Notes: generated by a model from the letters alone, not told the origin. A stretch of DNA of 64,000 nt from JBMNGN01 sp050949865 (GCA_050949865.1 JBMNGN010000003.1:186001-250000); one strand, 5' to 3'. Shown: positions 8,414 through 18,329, numbered from the stretch's first letter. Numbers and translations: made by a program.

Positions 8414-9982
8414 TTGAGCGTTGTAGGGAAGCGTGTTGCCGGTGCAGCAGTACTGCTAATGGTTACGGTAATAATATCCAGGGTTCTAGGCTATGGACGG
8501 GAAGTTGTACTCTACACTATTTTTGGACAGAATTATATTACCGATGCCTACCGGGCAGCTTTTTCGATTCCCGATTTTATATATATGCTTTTGGTTGGGG
8601 GAGCACTTAGTTCGGCCTTTATTCCAGTCTTTTCAGCCAGTATTGCCACAGGCAGGGAAGATGAGGGCTGGAAATCTGCCAGTATTGTATTTAATTATAT
8701 ACTGATTATCTTATTTGGCCTGATAATTGTCGCCTATCTCTATACCCGTCCTTTGGTAACCCTTCTCGCTCCAGGACTCCCAAAGGACTTCATTGACCTG
8801 GCAGTTGGATTGACCCATATCATGTTCCTACAGACATTTTTTATGGCCCTTAACGGTTTTGCCATGGGGGTTTTGAACTCCTATCACCACTTCACCTCGC
8901 CTGCTCTAGGCAGCCTGGTATATAATCTGGTAATTATAATTGTAGGGGTTTTATTAGTTGATCATTTGGGTATTGCAGCTTTTTCCTATGGGGTAGTCCT
9001 GGGGGCCGTATTGAACTTTGCCGTACAAATACCGGCATTGAGAAAGGTGGGGATGAAATACTACTGGTCCCTGGATTATAAAGATAAGAATTTCAGGCAG
9101 ATATTAATGCTAATGATACCAGTCCTGGCTGGCCTGGGCGTAGTCCAACTGAATCTGTTTGTAACTCAAAACCTCTCATCAAGTCTGGGTGCGGGTACAA
9201 TTAGCGCTATTAACCTGGCCCAGAGAATAATGAACCTGCCGGTAGGCATCTTTGCAGTATCTATAGCTACGGCTATTTTCCCTACCCTTACCTCTTTAAC
9301 CGCCCTGGGGGAAATAGAGCTATTCAAACGGACATCATCATTGGGAGTAAGGGCAATTTTTCTGGTGAGTATTCCAGCTTCCCTGGGGCTTATGGCTATT
9401 GGTGAACCACTTATTCGGCTCTTGTTTTACCAAGGAGAGTTTACCCTGAGCATGGTAAGGGTTACCAATGAAGCCCTGTTTTATTATTGTATCGGGTTGT
9501 TCGCCTATTCATCAATTCAGGTATTAAATCGCAGTTTTTATTCTTTAAAGGATACCATCACCCCGGTTTTGGCTGCTGTCACTACGATTGCCTTTAACAT
9601 CATTCTATCTCTTGAGCTGGTTGGACCTATGGGGCACCAGGGATTAGCCCTAGCTTATTCACTGGCCGGATTGGTTAATCTATTATTTCTGATGGCGGTT
9701 TTAAGGGTTAAACTCGGTTCCATCGGGGGATCCAAGCTGCTGCTTAGTTTCACAGTCTCGCTGGGGGCTTCAATAATAATGTATGGTGCGGTTAAAACGG
9801 CTCTAAACCATTTATTAGCCTTCTTGGATCCGGGCAAATTAGGTTTAACCCTAAGCCTATCAGCTGCTGTCTTGATCGGGGTGGTAGTGTATAGCTTGCT
9901 GATATACCTGTTTAAGTTGGAAGAGACCAGGCTCTTATTGGACATGATTGAAAAAAGATTTCGCAAAAAGCCAGGTGTATAG
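8414..9982 (+). CDS. murJ: Lipid II flippase MurJ (MviN family)
   Basis: Integral membrane flippase that moves lipid II to the outer face for peptidoglycan synthesis. The 522 residues form about fourteen hydrophobic segments. Family landmarks include VISRVLGYGREVVLYTIFG near residue 20, AYRAAFSIPDFIYMLLVGGA and NLAQRIMNLPVGIFAVSIA. TTG is used as start, with GTGGAG about 10 bases upstream. It sits between the spoIIP pair and lepA, which are adjacent in many relatives, so it looks like an insertion into the conserved order. Confidence 0.92.
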   Translation: MSVVGKRVAGAAVLLMVTVIISRVLGYGREVVLYTIFGQNYITDAYRAAFSIPDFIYMLLVGGALSSAFIPVFSASIATGREDEGWKSASIVFNYILIILFGLIIVAYLYTRPLVTLLAPGLPKDFIDLAVGLTHIMFLQTFFMALNGFAMGVLNSYHHFTSPALGSLVYNLVIIIVGVLLVDHLGIAAFSYGVVLGAVLNFAVQIPALRKVGMKYYWSLDYKDKNFRQILMLMIPVLAGLGVVQLNLFVTQNLSSSLGAGTISAINLAQRIMNLPVGIFAVSIATAIFPTLTSLTALGEIELFKRTSSLGVRAIFLVSIPASLGLMAIGEPLIRLLFYQGEFTLSMVRVTNEALFYYCIGLFAYSSIQVLNRSFYSLKDTITPVLAAVTTIAFNIILSLELVGPMGHQGLALAYSLAGLVNLLFLMAVLRVKLGSIGGSKLLLSFTVSLGASIIMYGAVKTALNHLLAFLDPGKLGLTLSLSAAVLIGVVVYSLLIYLFKLEETRLLLDMIEKRFRKKPGV

Positions 9983-10067
9983 GGATTTGTAGTGGAGTTG
10001 CCAATCAGGTATAATTTAGCCGTATGCATTATTATTATTTGCAGGGAAGGATAATGGAGGTTTCAAA

Positions 10068-11867
10068 TTGCAGGATAAAATCAGGAATTTCTGTATAATT
10101 GCCCATATAGATCATGGAAAATCTACCTTGGCAGACAGGCTGTTGGAAATAACCGGAACATTGAATGAACGGGAGAGGCGGGAGCAGTTTTTAGATAAAA
10201 TGGATCTGGAAAGAGAAAAGGGGATTACCATAAAGCTCCAACCCGTAAGACTAAACTATCGTGCTAAGGACGGACATGACTATATTTTAAACCTGATTGA
10301 TACTCCCGGTCACGTGGATTTCTCCTATGAAGTTTCCAGGAGCCTGGCGGCCTGTGAAGGAGCATTATTGCTGGTTGATGCCTCCCAGGGAATAGAAGCC
10401 CAGACCCTGGCCAATGTATATATGGCTATGGAATTTAACCTGGAGATAATTGGTATTATCAATAAGATAGATCTTCCCGGGGCTGAACCCGAAAAAGTTA
10501 AACAAGAGATGGAGAATGTGCTGGGTTTAGATAGGGAGCAGATATTATTAATATCAGCCAAGATGGGTACCGGGGTTGAAGAGGTACTGGAGGCTATTGT
10601 ATCGAGGATACCACCTCCCCAGGGAGAGGAAAATGAGCCTCTTAAAGCAATGATTTTTGATTCCTATTTTGACTCCTATAAAGGTGTAATTTCCTATGTG
10701 CGTATATTCAGCGGTACCCTGTCGGAAACCGACCATATCCTAATGATGACCAGCCAAAAGGAGTATGAGGTAAACGAACTGGGGGTATTGAATCCATATA
10801 TGGCCCAGGTTAAAATGCTTAAGCCCGGCGAAGTTGGCTATATTTCAGCCGGGATAAAAAACGTTACCGACACCAGAGTGGGAGATACGATAACCAAAGC
10901 CAATAACCCGGCCCGAGAACCGCTGCCAGGATATCAAAAGGTTAAACCTATGGTATATTGTGGGATCTATCCGCTGGAGAACAATGATTTTGAAAGGCTT
11001 AGGGATGCCCTGGAAAAATTAATACTAAACGATGCTGCCCTTTTCTTTGAACCAGAAACCTCCGATGCCTTAGGTTTTGGTTTTAGATGTGGTTTCCTGG
11101 GATTACTTCATTTGGAAATCGTAAAAGAACGCCTGGAGAGGGAATATGATTTAAGCCTGCTGGTTACCGCACCCAGTGTTGTATATAAAATAGTACTTAC
11201 TGATGGCACCGATCTTAGCTTGAAGAATCCTACCCACTGGCCGGAGCCGCAAAAAATAGACCGGGTTCTAGAGCCTTTTGTAAAAGCTTCCATAATGGTG
11301 CCAAATGAATATATTGGTCCGGTAATGGAATTGTGCCAGGAAAAGAGAGGCAGCTTTGTGACTATGGAATACCTTTCAGCCCAAAGGGTTATGATAATTT
11401 ACACCCTTCCGTTGGCCGAGATTCTATATGACTTTTTTGATAGCCTGAAGTCTCGTACCAAAGGCTACGCCTCCCTGGATTATGAGGTAAAGGGATATGA
11501 AGAGTCCAGTCTGGTTAAGCTGGATATTATCTTGAATGGGGAAGTAATCGATGCCTTGAGCCTGATTGCTCATAAAGACAGGGTTTACTATCAGGCTAGG
11601 GCAACAGTTGAAAAGCTTAGGAAAATTATCCCCCGCCAGCTGTATGAAGTCGTCATACAAGCCGCTATAGGCAGCCGGATTATTGCTCGGGAGAGCATAA
11701 AAGCCATGAGAAAAGATGTATTGGCCAAGTGCTATGGCGGAGATATAACCCGAAAAAAGAAATTGCTTGAAAAACAAAAGGCTGGTAAAAAGCGCATGAA
11801 ACAGATTGGCCATATCGAGGTTCCCAAGGATGCATTTTTGTCCATTATGAATATTGAAAATGATTAG
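10068..11867 (+). CDS. lepA: Elongation factor 4 (LepA), ribosome-associated GTPase
   Basis: Translational GTPase that binds ribosomes and affects initiation or back-translocation. The G motifs are complete: AHIDHGKST near residue 13, DTPGHVDFSYEV near 77 and NKIDLPGA near 132. LepA-specific C-terminal sequence follows (RQLYEVVIQAAIG, then the KKKLLEKQKAGKKRMK tail). The 599-residue length is normal. TTG start with GGAGG upstream. It heads the lepA-hemW pair before the heat-shock operon, as in Bacillus. Confidence 0.97.
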   Translation: MQDKIRNFCIIAHIDHGKSTLADRLLEITGTLNERERREQFLDKMDLEREKGITIKLQPVRLNYRAKDGHDYILNLIDTPGHVDFSYEVSRSLAACEGALLLVDASQGIEAQTLANVYMAMEFNLEIIGIINKIDLPGAEPEKVKQEMENVLGLDREQILLISAKMGTGVEEVLEAIVSRIPPPQGEENEPLKAMIFDSYFDSYKGVISYVRIFSGTLSETDHILMMTSQKEYEVNELGVLNPYMAQVKMLKPGEVGYISAGIKNVTDTRVGDTITKANNPAREPLPGYQKVKPMVYCGIYPLENNDFERLRDALEKLILNDAALFFEPETSDALGFGFRCGFLGLLHLEIVKERLEREYDLSLLVTAPSVVYKIVLTDGTDLSLKNPTHWPEPQKIDRVLEPFVKASIMVPNEYIGPVMELCQEKRGSFVTMEYLSAQRVMIIYTLPLAEILYDFFDSLKSRTKGYASLDYEVKGYEESSLVKLDIILNGEVIDALSLIAHKDRVYYQARATVEKLRKIIPRQLYEVVIQAAIGSRIIARESIKAMRKDVLAKCYGGDITRKKKLLEKQKAGKKRMKQIGHIEVPKDAFLSIMNIEND

Positions 11868-11913
11868 TTAAAGGTAGAATTGCTATTAATACTAGAATAA
11901 GGAAAGGTAGTAA

Positions 11914-13074
11914 GTGTCAATATTTTTCCACAGTGAGAATAAACTAGGAATGTACATCCATATTCCCGTTTGCTTGCAAAAGTGTCATTATTGCGATTTT
12001 TATTCGATCCCACTAAATAAAATGGGTTTAATCAGTACCTATACCAATGCCTTATTAAGGGAAATTGACTGCCGTTGCCGGGAAGCTAACGGGCAACTGG
12101 TAGACACGGTATACTTGGGGGGCGGAACCCCCAGTCTCCTGTCGGCCCAGGAGGTAAAACTACTATTAGATCGCATAAGAATGAAGTTTTTGCTTACTTC
12201 CAATCCTGAGATAACCCTGGAGGTAAACCCGGCTACCATCAGCAGAGCAAAGGTTTTGGGATATATAGAAGCCGGGGTTAACCGGTTGTCTGTCGGTGCT
12301 CAAAGCTTTATCGGCAGAAATCTTAAAGTGCTGGGCAGGTTACATACCCCTGAGGATATCCTGGAGACAGTAGATATTATCCGTACCTGCGGCATAAAAA
12401 ACCTAAACCTTGATTTGATATATGGTATCCCTGCCCAGTCGCAAGCTGAATGGGAAACAAGCCTGAAGGCTGCGGTCAATTGCCATCCGGAGCATATTTC
12501 AGTTTACTTGTTAGAACCGGGTGTTAATACTCCTCTCAGGCATAGTATAGAAAAGGGCAGGATTGCATCTCTAGCAGAGGATACCGAGGGGGCCATGTAT
12601 GATTATGCCATAGAATACTTGGCCGATCATGGTTTTACACAATACGAATTATCTAATTTTAGTCTTCCCGGCCAGGAATGCCGTCACAATTTGAAGTACT
12701 GGGGAGCCTATCAATATATAGGATTGGGAGCCGGAGCAGTAAGCTTTGACGGGGCAGCCCGCTCAATGAACAAGCCGGTGATTAAAACTTATATCGACTG
12801 CCTAAGCCATGGTAAATCGTGTCCGGTGGAAATTCTGGAATCCATGTCCGATAGGGAAGTGGTTGCAGACGCATTAATACTGGGCCTAAGGCTGTGTGCG
12901 GGAATAAACCTGGAAGCCTTTAAATTGAGGTTCAATACTGATATTATTTCGGATTTTCCAGCAATAATACCCCTTATCGATCAAGGGCTGCTTGAGATAG
13001 AACATGGATATCTAAGGCTGACAAGAGGCAGTTATTTCGTTTCCAATCAGGTTTTTTATCGATTAATCATATAG
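11914..13074 (+). CDS. hemW: HemW, radical-SAM heme chaperone (HemN-like)
   Basis: Radical S-adenosylmethionine family protein, long annotated as oxygen-independent coproporphyrinogen oxidase but better described as a heme-trafficking HemW. The cluster motif CLQKCHYCDF near residue 19 gives the CxxxCxxC signature. GGGTPSLL, VNPATI and LNLDLIYGIPAQ follow. It lacks the extra N-terminal Cys-bearing segment of true HemN. GTG start at 11914. Length 386 residues. The position between lepA and hrcA is conserved. Confidence 0.9.
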   Translation: MSIFFHSENKLGMYIHIPVCLQKCHYCDFYSIPLNKMGLISTYTNALLREIDCRCREANGQLVDTVYLGGGTPSLLSAQEVKLLLDRIRMKFLLTSNPEITLEVNPATISRAKVLGYIEAGVNRLSVGAQSFIGRNLKVLGRLHTPEDILETVDIIRTCGIKNLNLDLIYGIPAQSQAEWETSLKAAVNCHPEHISVYLLEPGVNTPLRHSIEKGRIASLAEDTEGAMYDYAIEYLADHGFTQYELSNFSLPGQECRHNLKYWGAYQYIGLGAGAVSFDGAARSMNKPVIKTYIDCLSHGKSCPVEILESMSDREVVADALILGLRLCAGINLEAFKLRFNTDIISDFPAIIPLIDQGLLEIEHGYLRLTRGSYFVSNQVFYRLII

Positions 13075-13083
13075 ATCCAGTGC

Positions 13084-13112
13084 TTGACAAAGGGTATAGC
13101 AGATGATATTTT
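13084..13112 (+). promoter_or_regulatory. Heat-shock operon promoter
   Basis: A perfect TTGACA at 13084-13089 and a TATTTT at 13107-13112 are 17 bases apart, placing the transcription start just before the CIRCE operator. The -10 is weak; GATATT at 13105 is an alternative with a shorter spacer. Confidence 0.55.
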
Positions 13113-13126
13113 TTAGGAAACACTGA

Positions 13127-13153
13127 TTAGCACTCAACGAAAGAGAGTGCTAA
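13127..13153 (+). promoter_or_regulatory. CIRCE operator bound by HrcA
   Basis: Perfect match to the CIRCE inverted repeat: TTAGCACTC (13127-13135), nine bases, then GAGTGCTAA (13145-13153). It lies between the promoter and hrcA, so HrcA is expected to repress its own operon until heat stress. I saw no second CIRCE in the window. Confidence 0.97.
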
Positions 13154-13168
13154 CAGGTGGGTGAGTAT

Positions 13169-14197
13169 ATGAAACTGGATGAAAGAAAAAAGAAAATATT
13201 AGAATCAATAATTAGAGACTACGTGGAAACTGCTGAGCCAGTAGGGTCCAGGGCGGTGGTAAAAAAACACGGGTTAAAGATTAGTGCTGCAACGGTTAGA
13301 AATGAAATGTCAGATTTAGAGGAAATGGGTTTTTTGGAGCAGCCCCACACATCGGCGGGTAGAATTCCTTCTGAAAAGGGTTTCAGACATTATGTTGATT
13401 GTATGATGGAGAAGGAAACCCTTCAGGGAGTAGAGCTCATGACTCTTCAGAAAATACTACAGGAGAATATTTCAGAGATAAACGATTTGATCGCCCGGAT
13501 TGGCCAATTTATATCCTGTATTACCAATTATGCTTCGTTTATATTAATTCCTTCAGTTAAGTTCAATAATTTTAAATACCTGCAGGTGATACCGCTGGAA
13601 AAAAGCAAGGCTTTAGTATTACTGGTTGCAGATTTTGGGATAATAATGCATCGCAAGATTGATATTCCTGAAACGGTTGGCCCGGAAGAACTGCTAATGA
13701 TTGGGCATGTCTTTAACCAGGCCATGCAGGGCAAGAAAATAGGAGATATCAGCCGGAGCGACCTGGAATACATTAGGGATGGTTTAAAAGCAAGAAGAAC
13801 TGTAATTAATAATGCATTGGAAGCTATCGATATTATGCTCAACAATATGGCTGAGGATCGGGTAATAATCAGCGGAGCCCTGAATATGTTGAATGAACCT
13901 GAGTTTAAGGATTTAGACAAACTTAAGCGCATACTGACGGTTTTGGATGAAGATGAGGTTATAAAAAACATTATATCTGATGAGGAAATTGAGAACGGAT
14001 TGGTAATAAAGATCGGTAAAGAAAATAGAATCGAAGATTTTAAAGACATGAGCCTGGTGATTTCCGGGTATAAGAGTTTAGGTGAGATGGGGAAAATAGG
14101 GATTATAGGCCCGGTTAGGATGGAATACTGGAAGGCTGCAGGCACGGTTGAAACGGTGAGCGTTATGATTGAAGATCTGTTGAAAAAATACTACTGA
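13169..14197 (+). CDS. hrcA: Heat-inducible transcription repressor HrcA
   Basis: Repressor of class I heat-shock genes that binds CIRCE. The N-terminal winged helix is clear (DERKKKILESIIRDYVET, AEPVGSRAVVKK, then SAATVRNEMSDLEEMGFLEQ), followed by PHTSAGRIPSEKGFRHYVD. The C-terminal HrcA dimerisation domain follows. The ATG at 13169 gives the standard MKLDERKKK start; an in-frame GTG lies 12 bases upstream. It is first in the operon and 16 bases downstream of the CIRCE element, so it is autoregulated. Its TGA overlaps an in-frame ATG of the chaperonin gene. Confidence 0.96.
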   Translation: MKLDERKKKILESIIRDYVETAEPVGSRAVVKKHGLKISAATVRNEMSDLEEMGFLEQPHTSAGRIPSEKGFRHYVDCMMEKETLQGVELMTLQKILQENISEINDLIARIGQFISCITNYASFILIPSVKFNNFKYLQVIPLEKSKALVLLVADFGIIMHRKIDIPETVGPEELLMIGHVFNQAMQGKKIGDISRSDLEYIRDGLKARRTVINNALEAIDIMLNNMAEDRVIISGALNMLNEPEFKDLDKLKRILTVLDEDEVIKNIISDEEIENGLVIKIGKENRIEDFKDMSLVISGYKSLGEMGKIGIIGPVRMEYWKAAGTVETVSVMIEDLLKKYY

Positions 14198-14214
14198 TGG
14201 CCCATGGAGGTAAT

Positions 14215-15777
14215 ATGCCCGATAAATCATATTCGGAAAGCAAAACAGACGATAAATTTCAAACCCTGCTTAATAATGCCAATGCTGCCCGGGTTATTTC
14301 CCAGGTAGTGGAAAGCACGATTGGCCCGAAGGGCCTGGATATCATGATGGTGGATGGTTTTGGCGACGTTTTAGTCAGTAATGATGGCGTAACTATATTA
14401 AAAAGCATGGAAACCCAACATCCTGCGGCCAAAATGATAATCAATACCGCCCGGGCACAGCAGAATGAGGTGGGAGATGGTACTACAACTGCTACTATTA
14501 TTGCCGGGACCCTGGTTGCCGAGGGAGTAACCCAGGTTTTAAAAGGAGTACCGGTAACCATGGTCATTGAAGGCATAAAATTGGGAACTAAAAAGGCGGT
14601 AGAATTAATCCACCAACATACCCGAAAAATTGCTTCTCTTGAAGATGGCCGGTTATTTGATATCGCCTGCATAGCCGGGAGAGGCCATACAGATATAGCT
14701 AAGCTGGTGGTTGAGGGAGCTAAAATTATAGGTGAGGAAAGATTGCTTGATAGGGAATATAAATTTACTGATGCTATCATGGCTAGGGAATCATCCGGTA
14801 ACCAGGTTTTAAAGGGTATTATTCTTAACAAAGAACCAGTCAACAAGGATATGCCGTTAAACCTGACCGAACCCCGCATATTGGTGATAGATGATGCTTT
14901 AGGGCCTGAAGATATTAATCATGATGCGATGAAAACCGAATCCGGTTTTCAGTATTATTTAAAAGCCAGAGAGACATACCAACAGAATTTGAGCAAGATA
15001 GTTGATCTTAAGGTAAATCTTGTGGTTGTAGATCGGGGTATTGATGATATAGCAGAGGAAGTCCTTACCCAGGCCGGGGTTATGGTTATTCACCGGGCAT
15101 CTTCCAAAGAAATTCAGAAATTATGCAAACATACCGGGGCCAGGAAGATTAAGCGGGCTACGCTAAACCGAGATCTAGATTGCATAAAAAGTTTTCTTGG
15201 CCGGGCCCAAACCGTAACCGTTGATCAAAAACTAAAATATACCTTAGTTATAGGCGGTCAGGCCGAAAATAATGCCACGGTTGTAGTTGGGGCATCTACT
15301 GAAGAGGTTGTTGATGAAAGGGAACGGATAGCCAAAGATGCTGCCTCAGCAGTTCAGGCAGCTTTACAAGGGGGGATTGTCCCCGGTGGTGGGGCTATTG
15401 AAGTATGGATTGCTGCCCAGCTGGAGAATTATGCCCAGGGGGTGGAAGGTATGGTATCATTTGGGATATCGTGCGTTAAAGAAGCCATCCTTAAACCGTT
15501 TATATGTATGGTTGACAATGCCGGGTTTAATTCTCTGGAAAAACTGAGAGATGTAATTGCAGCTCAGAAAAATAAAGGGCTTGATTCTATTGCAGTTAAC
15601 TTTAATAATGGTTTACTAATAAATGTTATGGATCAGGGAATAGTTGATCCTGCCTTAGTCAAAACCAAGGCATTGGAAATGGCAAGTGAAGTAGCAGTGG
15701 CTATTCTTCGGATTAATACCATTATTAAGATGAGGAATGAAAGGTCAGACCTGGATGAATCAGATATTATGGATTAG
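14215..15777 (+). CDS. Group III (archaeal-like, TCP-1 type) chaperonin
   Basis: ATP-dependent double-ring chaperonin of the thermosome/TCP-1 type rather than GroEL. Diagnostic blocks are STIGPKGLDIMMVD, LVSNDGVTILKSM, NEVGDGTTTATIIAGTLV and GGIVPGGGAIEVWIAAQL. The C-terminus lacks the Gly-Gly-Met tail of GroEL. About 520 residues. GGAGG at 14206-14210 favours ATG 14215, although the ATG at 14197, overlapping the hrcA stop, gives six more residues. No groES partner is nearby, as expected if the lid is a built-in helical protrusion. Archaeal-like chaperonins within the hsp70 operon are documented in some anaerobic Firmicutes, so this copy fits that group. Confidence 0.93.
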   Translation: MPDKSYSESKTDDKFQTLLNNANAARVISQVVESTIGPKGLDIMMVDGFGDVLVSNDGVTILKSMETQHPAAKMIINTARAQQNEVGDGTTTATIIAGTLVAEGVTQVLKGVPVTMVIEGIKLGTKKAVELIHQHTRKIASLEDGRLFDIACIAGRGHTDIAKLVVEGAKIIGEERLLDREYKFTDAIMARESSGNQVLKGIILNKEPVNKDMPLNLTEPRILVIDDALGPEDINHDAMKTESGFQYYLKARETYQQNLSKIVDLKVNLVVVDRGIDDIAEEVLTQAGVMVIHRASSKEIQKLCKHTGARKIKRATLNRDLDCIKSFLGRAQTVTVDQKLKYTLVIGGQAENNATVVVGASTEEVVDERERIAKDAASAVQAALQGGIVPGGGAIEVWIAAQLENYAQGVEGMVSFGISCVKEAILKPFICMVDNAGFNSLEKLRDVIAAQKNKGLDSIAVNFNNGLLINVMDQGIVDPALVKTKALEMASEVAVAILRINTIIKMRNERSDLDESDIMD

Positions 15778-15787
15778 AGGTGATTGA

Positions 15788-16408
15788 ATGGAAAAAAATG
15801 AAGAATTGATGCCCGAAATCCCAGCAGAGAATGAACAAATGCAAGAGGAGATTAAATTACGAGAAGAAGCTGCCCCTGGTGATGACGAGGAAAAAACCGG
15901 CTTGGCTAGTGCCCAGGAAGAAGCTGCTTCTGACCGTGTTCAGGAAGAAGTACTGGCACTAAAGAAGGAACTGGAGCTGGCTAGAGAGGAAGCAAACAGG
16001 AATTATGATCAATACCTTAGGGCGCTGGCTGAAGCTGATAACATAAAAAAAAGAGCCCAGCGGGAACGCGATGAATACATTAAGTTTGCGGCATTGCCTT
16101 TGATCAAAAACCTTTTAACGGTATTGGACGATTTGGAAAGAGCTGTAAAAATGTCTGATAACCAGGATTACGAGGTATTAATTAAGGGGATTGAAATGAT
16201 AACCAAGAAGCTGCAAGAAATCCTGCAGGCAGAAGGCTTAAAAGAGATCGAGGCCCTGGGCAAGGCTTTTGATCCCCAGTTTCACGAACCGCTGCTAATG
16301 GAAAAAAGCGACAGTTATCCTGAAAACACAGTGATTGAAGAGCTGCAAAAAGGCTACACACTGCATGGGAGAGTGATCAGACCCAGCTTAGTTAAAGTAA
16401 GCAATTAA
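15788..16408 (+). CDS. grpE: GrpE nucleotide exchange factor
   Basis: Co-chaperone that releases ADP from DnaK. A 60-residue Glu/Ala-rich acidic N-terminal tail is followed by a long coiled coil (NYDQYLRALAEADNIKKR, then QRERDEYIKFAALPLIKNLL) and the C-terminal beta domain ending in LHGRVIRPSLVKVS. 206 residues. AGAGGTGA lies just before the ATG. It sits 10 bases after the chaperonin and 31 bases before dnaK, within the CIRCE operon. Confidence 0.96.
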   Translation: MEKNEELMPEIPAENEQMQEEIKLREEAAPGDDEEKTGLASAQEEAASDRVQEEVLALKKELELAREEANRNYDQYLRALAEADNIKKRAQRERDEYIKFAALPLIKNLLTVLDDLERAVKMSDNQDYEVLIKGIEMITKKLQEILQAEGLKEIEALGKAFDPQFHEPLLMEKSDSYPENTVIEELQKGYTLHGRVIRPSLVKVSN

Positions 16409-16439
16409 TATACTATTTCTTGTGTGGAGGTGCAGAAAA

Positions 16440-18242
16440 ATGGGAAGGGTAGTAGGTATTGACTTGGGTACTACTAACTCTTGTATTGCTATAATGGAAG
16501 GTAATGAGGGTAAGGTTATAACCAATGCTGAAGGAGAGCGCATTACCCCATCGGTAGTAGGTTTTTCAAAAACCGGGGAAAGACTGGTAGGCAGAGTGGC
16601 TAAACGGCAGGCCATTACCAACCCGGAACGAACCGTAGTATCTATTAAAAGAATGATGGGTACTGATTATAGAGCCGAAATAGAAGGCAAGAAATATACT
16701 CCTCAAGAGATTTCAGCCATGATTTTACAAAAGGTAAAAAAGGATGCCGAAGCCTATCTGGGTGAGAAGATAACCCAGGCAGTAATTACAGTACCGGCTT
16801 ATTTTACCGATTCTCAGCGACAGGCTACTAAAGATGCAGGAAAAATAGCGGGCCTGGAGGTGCTGCGTATTATTAATGAACCTACCGCAGCTGCCTTGGC
16901 ATACGGCTTAGATAAGGAGGATAATCAGACTATCCTGGTCTTTGACCTGGGGGGAGGTACCTTTGACGTATCGATCCTGGAAATTGGTGATGGGGTTTTC
17001 GAAGTAAAGGCCACCAGCGGAAACAACCGTCTCGGCGGGGATGACTTTGATGACAAGATTATTAACTGGCTGGTACAAGAATTTAAACAGGAAACCGGTG
17101 TGGATTTGCGAAACGATAAAATGGCAATGTTCAGGCTTAAAGAAGGTGCTGAAAAGGCTAAGCATGAGCTTTCTGGAGTCATGAGTACCGATATTAACAT
17201 ACCTTATATTACTGCTACCCCGGAAGGGCCCCTTCACCTGGAAAGGACTTTAACCAGAGCCAAGTTCAACGATATGACCGCTGATCTGGTGGAAAAGACT
17301 ATGGGGCCTACCCGTCAGGCTATTAAAGATGCAGGCTTAAAGCCGGAACAGATAGATAAAATAATCTTGGTGGGGGGCTCAACAAGAATACCAGCCGTAC
17401 AGGATGCGATTAAGAATTTTATCGGTAAAGAACCATTTAAAGGTATCAATCCTGATGAGGTTGTGGCAATAGGTGCAGCGATTCAAGCCGGGGTGTTGTC
17501 AGGAGAGGTCAGCGATGTAGTCCTGCTTGATGTGACTCCTCTATCATTGGGAATAGAAACCCTGGGCGGGGTATTTACCCGGATTATTGAAAGGAACACG
17601 ACCATTCCGACCTCTAAGAGCCAGGTTTTTACTACCGCTGCTGACAATCAACCTTCAGTAGATATCCATGTTTTGCAAGGTGAAAGAAAAATGGCCGCAG
17701 ATAATGTTACATTGGGACGGTTCCAGCTTGCCGGCATACCCCCGGCTCCCAGAGGGGTGCCTCAGATTGAGGTTAAATTTGATATTGACGTTAATGGAAT
17801 TGTAAATGTAACAGCCAAGGATCTGGCCACCAATAAAGAACAGAAAATAACCATTACTTCCTCCAGCGGTTTGTCCAGTGAAGACATTGAAAAAATGGTT
17901 AAGGATGCCGAAAAATATGCTGAAGAGGATGAAAGGCGTCTTAAGGAGATAGAAATTAGGAATTCGGCAGACAGTATGATTTATCAGGCAGAAAAGATTA
18001 TGAAAGAGCACGCTGATAAAATGGAGGAAGACACCAAGAACCAGATTAATACAGCCAAGAATGAACTGTCTGAAGCCCTGGCTGGAAATGATTTAGAAAA
18101 CATAAAGGCTAAATCAGAGGCTCTAACTAAGGTGGTTTATGATTTTACAGCTAAAATATACCAGCAGACAGGTGCTCAGCAAGGCCAACCAGAAGATGTG
18201 GTGGATGCCGATTATAAAGTGAGCGATGACGAGACAAAATAA
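16440..18242 (+). CDS. dnaK: Hsp70 chaperone DnaK
   Basis: ATP-dependent chaperone. Begins MGRVVGIDLGTTNSCIA, with later VFDLGGGTFDVSIL, the GGSTRIPAVQ phosphate loop and the DVTPLSLGIETLGG linker before the substrate-binding domain. The C-terminus is acidic and Gln-rich (GAQQGQPEDVVDADYK). 600 residues, normal for Firmicutes. GGAGGTG precedes the ATG at 16440; an earlier in-frame GTG overlaps that site and is unlikely. It acts with the flanking grpE and dnaJ products. Confidence 0.98.
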   Translation: MGRVVGIDLGTTNSCIAIMEGNEGKVITNAEGERITPSVVGFSKTGERLVGRVAKRQAITNPERTVVSIKRMMGTDYRAEIEGKKYTPQEISAMILQKVKKDAEAYLGEKITQAVITVPAYFTDSQRQATKDAGKIAGLEVLRIINEPTAAALAYGLDKEDNQTILVFDLGGGTFDVSILEIGDGVFEVKATSGNNRLGGDDFDDKIINWLVQEFKQETGVDLRNDKMAMFRLKEGAEKAKHELSGVMSTDINIPYITATPEGPLHLERTLTRAKFNDMTADLVEKTMGPTRQAIKDAGLKPEQIDKIILVGGSTRIPAVQDAIKNFIGKEPFKGINPDEVVAIGAAIQAGVLSGEVSDVVLLDVTPLSLGIETLGGVFTRIIERNTTIPTSKSQVFTTAADNQPSVDIHVLQGERKMAADNVTLGRFQLAGIPPAPRGVPQIEVKFDIDVNGIVNVTAKDLATNKEQKITITSSSGLSSEDIEKMVKDAEKYAEEDERRLKEIEIRNSADSMIYQAEKIMKEHADKMEEDTKNQINTAKNELSEALAGNDLENIKAKSEALTKVVYDFTAKIYQQTGAQQGQPEDVVDADYKVSDDETK

Positions 18243-18274
18243 AACCAGGTTAATAATCGGGAGAGGGAATAGAG

Positions 18275-18298
18275 CCCGGGAATATGACTATTTCCGGG
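18275..18298 (+). other. Hairpin between dnaK and dnaJ
   Basis: A ten-base-pair stem (18275-18284 with 18289-18298, one G-U pair) closes a four-base TGAC loop in the dnaK-dnaJ gap. No run of T follows directly, so it is more likely an mRNA-stability or partial attenuation element than a full terminator. Confidence 0.45.
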
Positions 18299-18329
18299 TT
18301 CGTCAGGTTTTTAGGAAGGTGGGGGACAG

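Noticed and set aside
13528..14145. Long minus-strand open frame opposite hrcA (205 codons)
   Set aside because: Lies wholly within hrcA, is Ser/Ile-rich as expected from an antisense reading, has no ribosome site and no recognisable motif.
14259..14879. Long minus-strand open frame opposite the chaperonin gene
   Set aside because: Shadow of a strongly supported gene; composition typical of antisense frames and no start signal.
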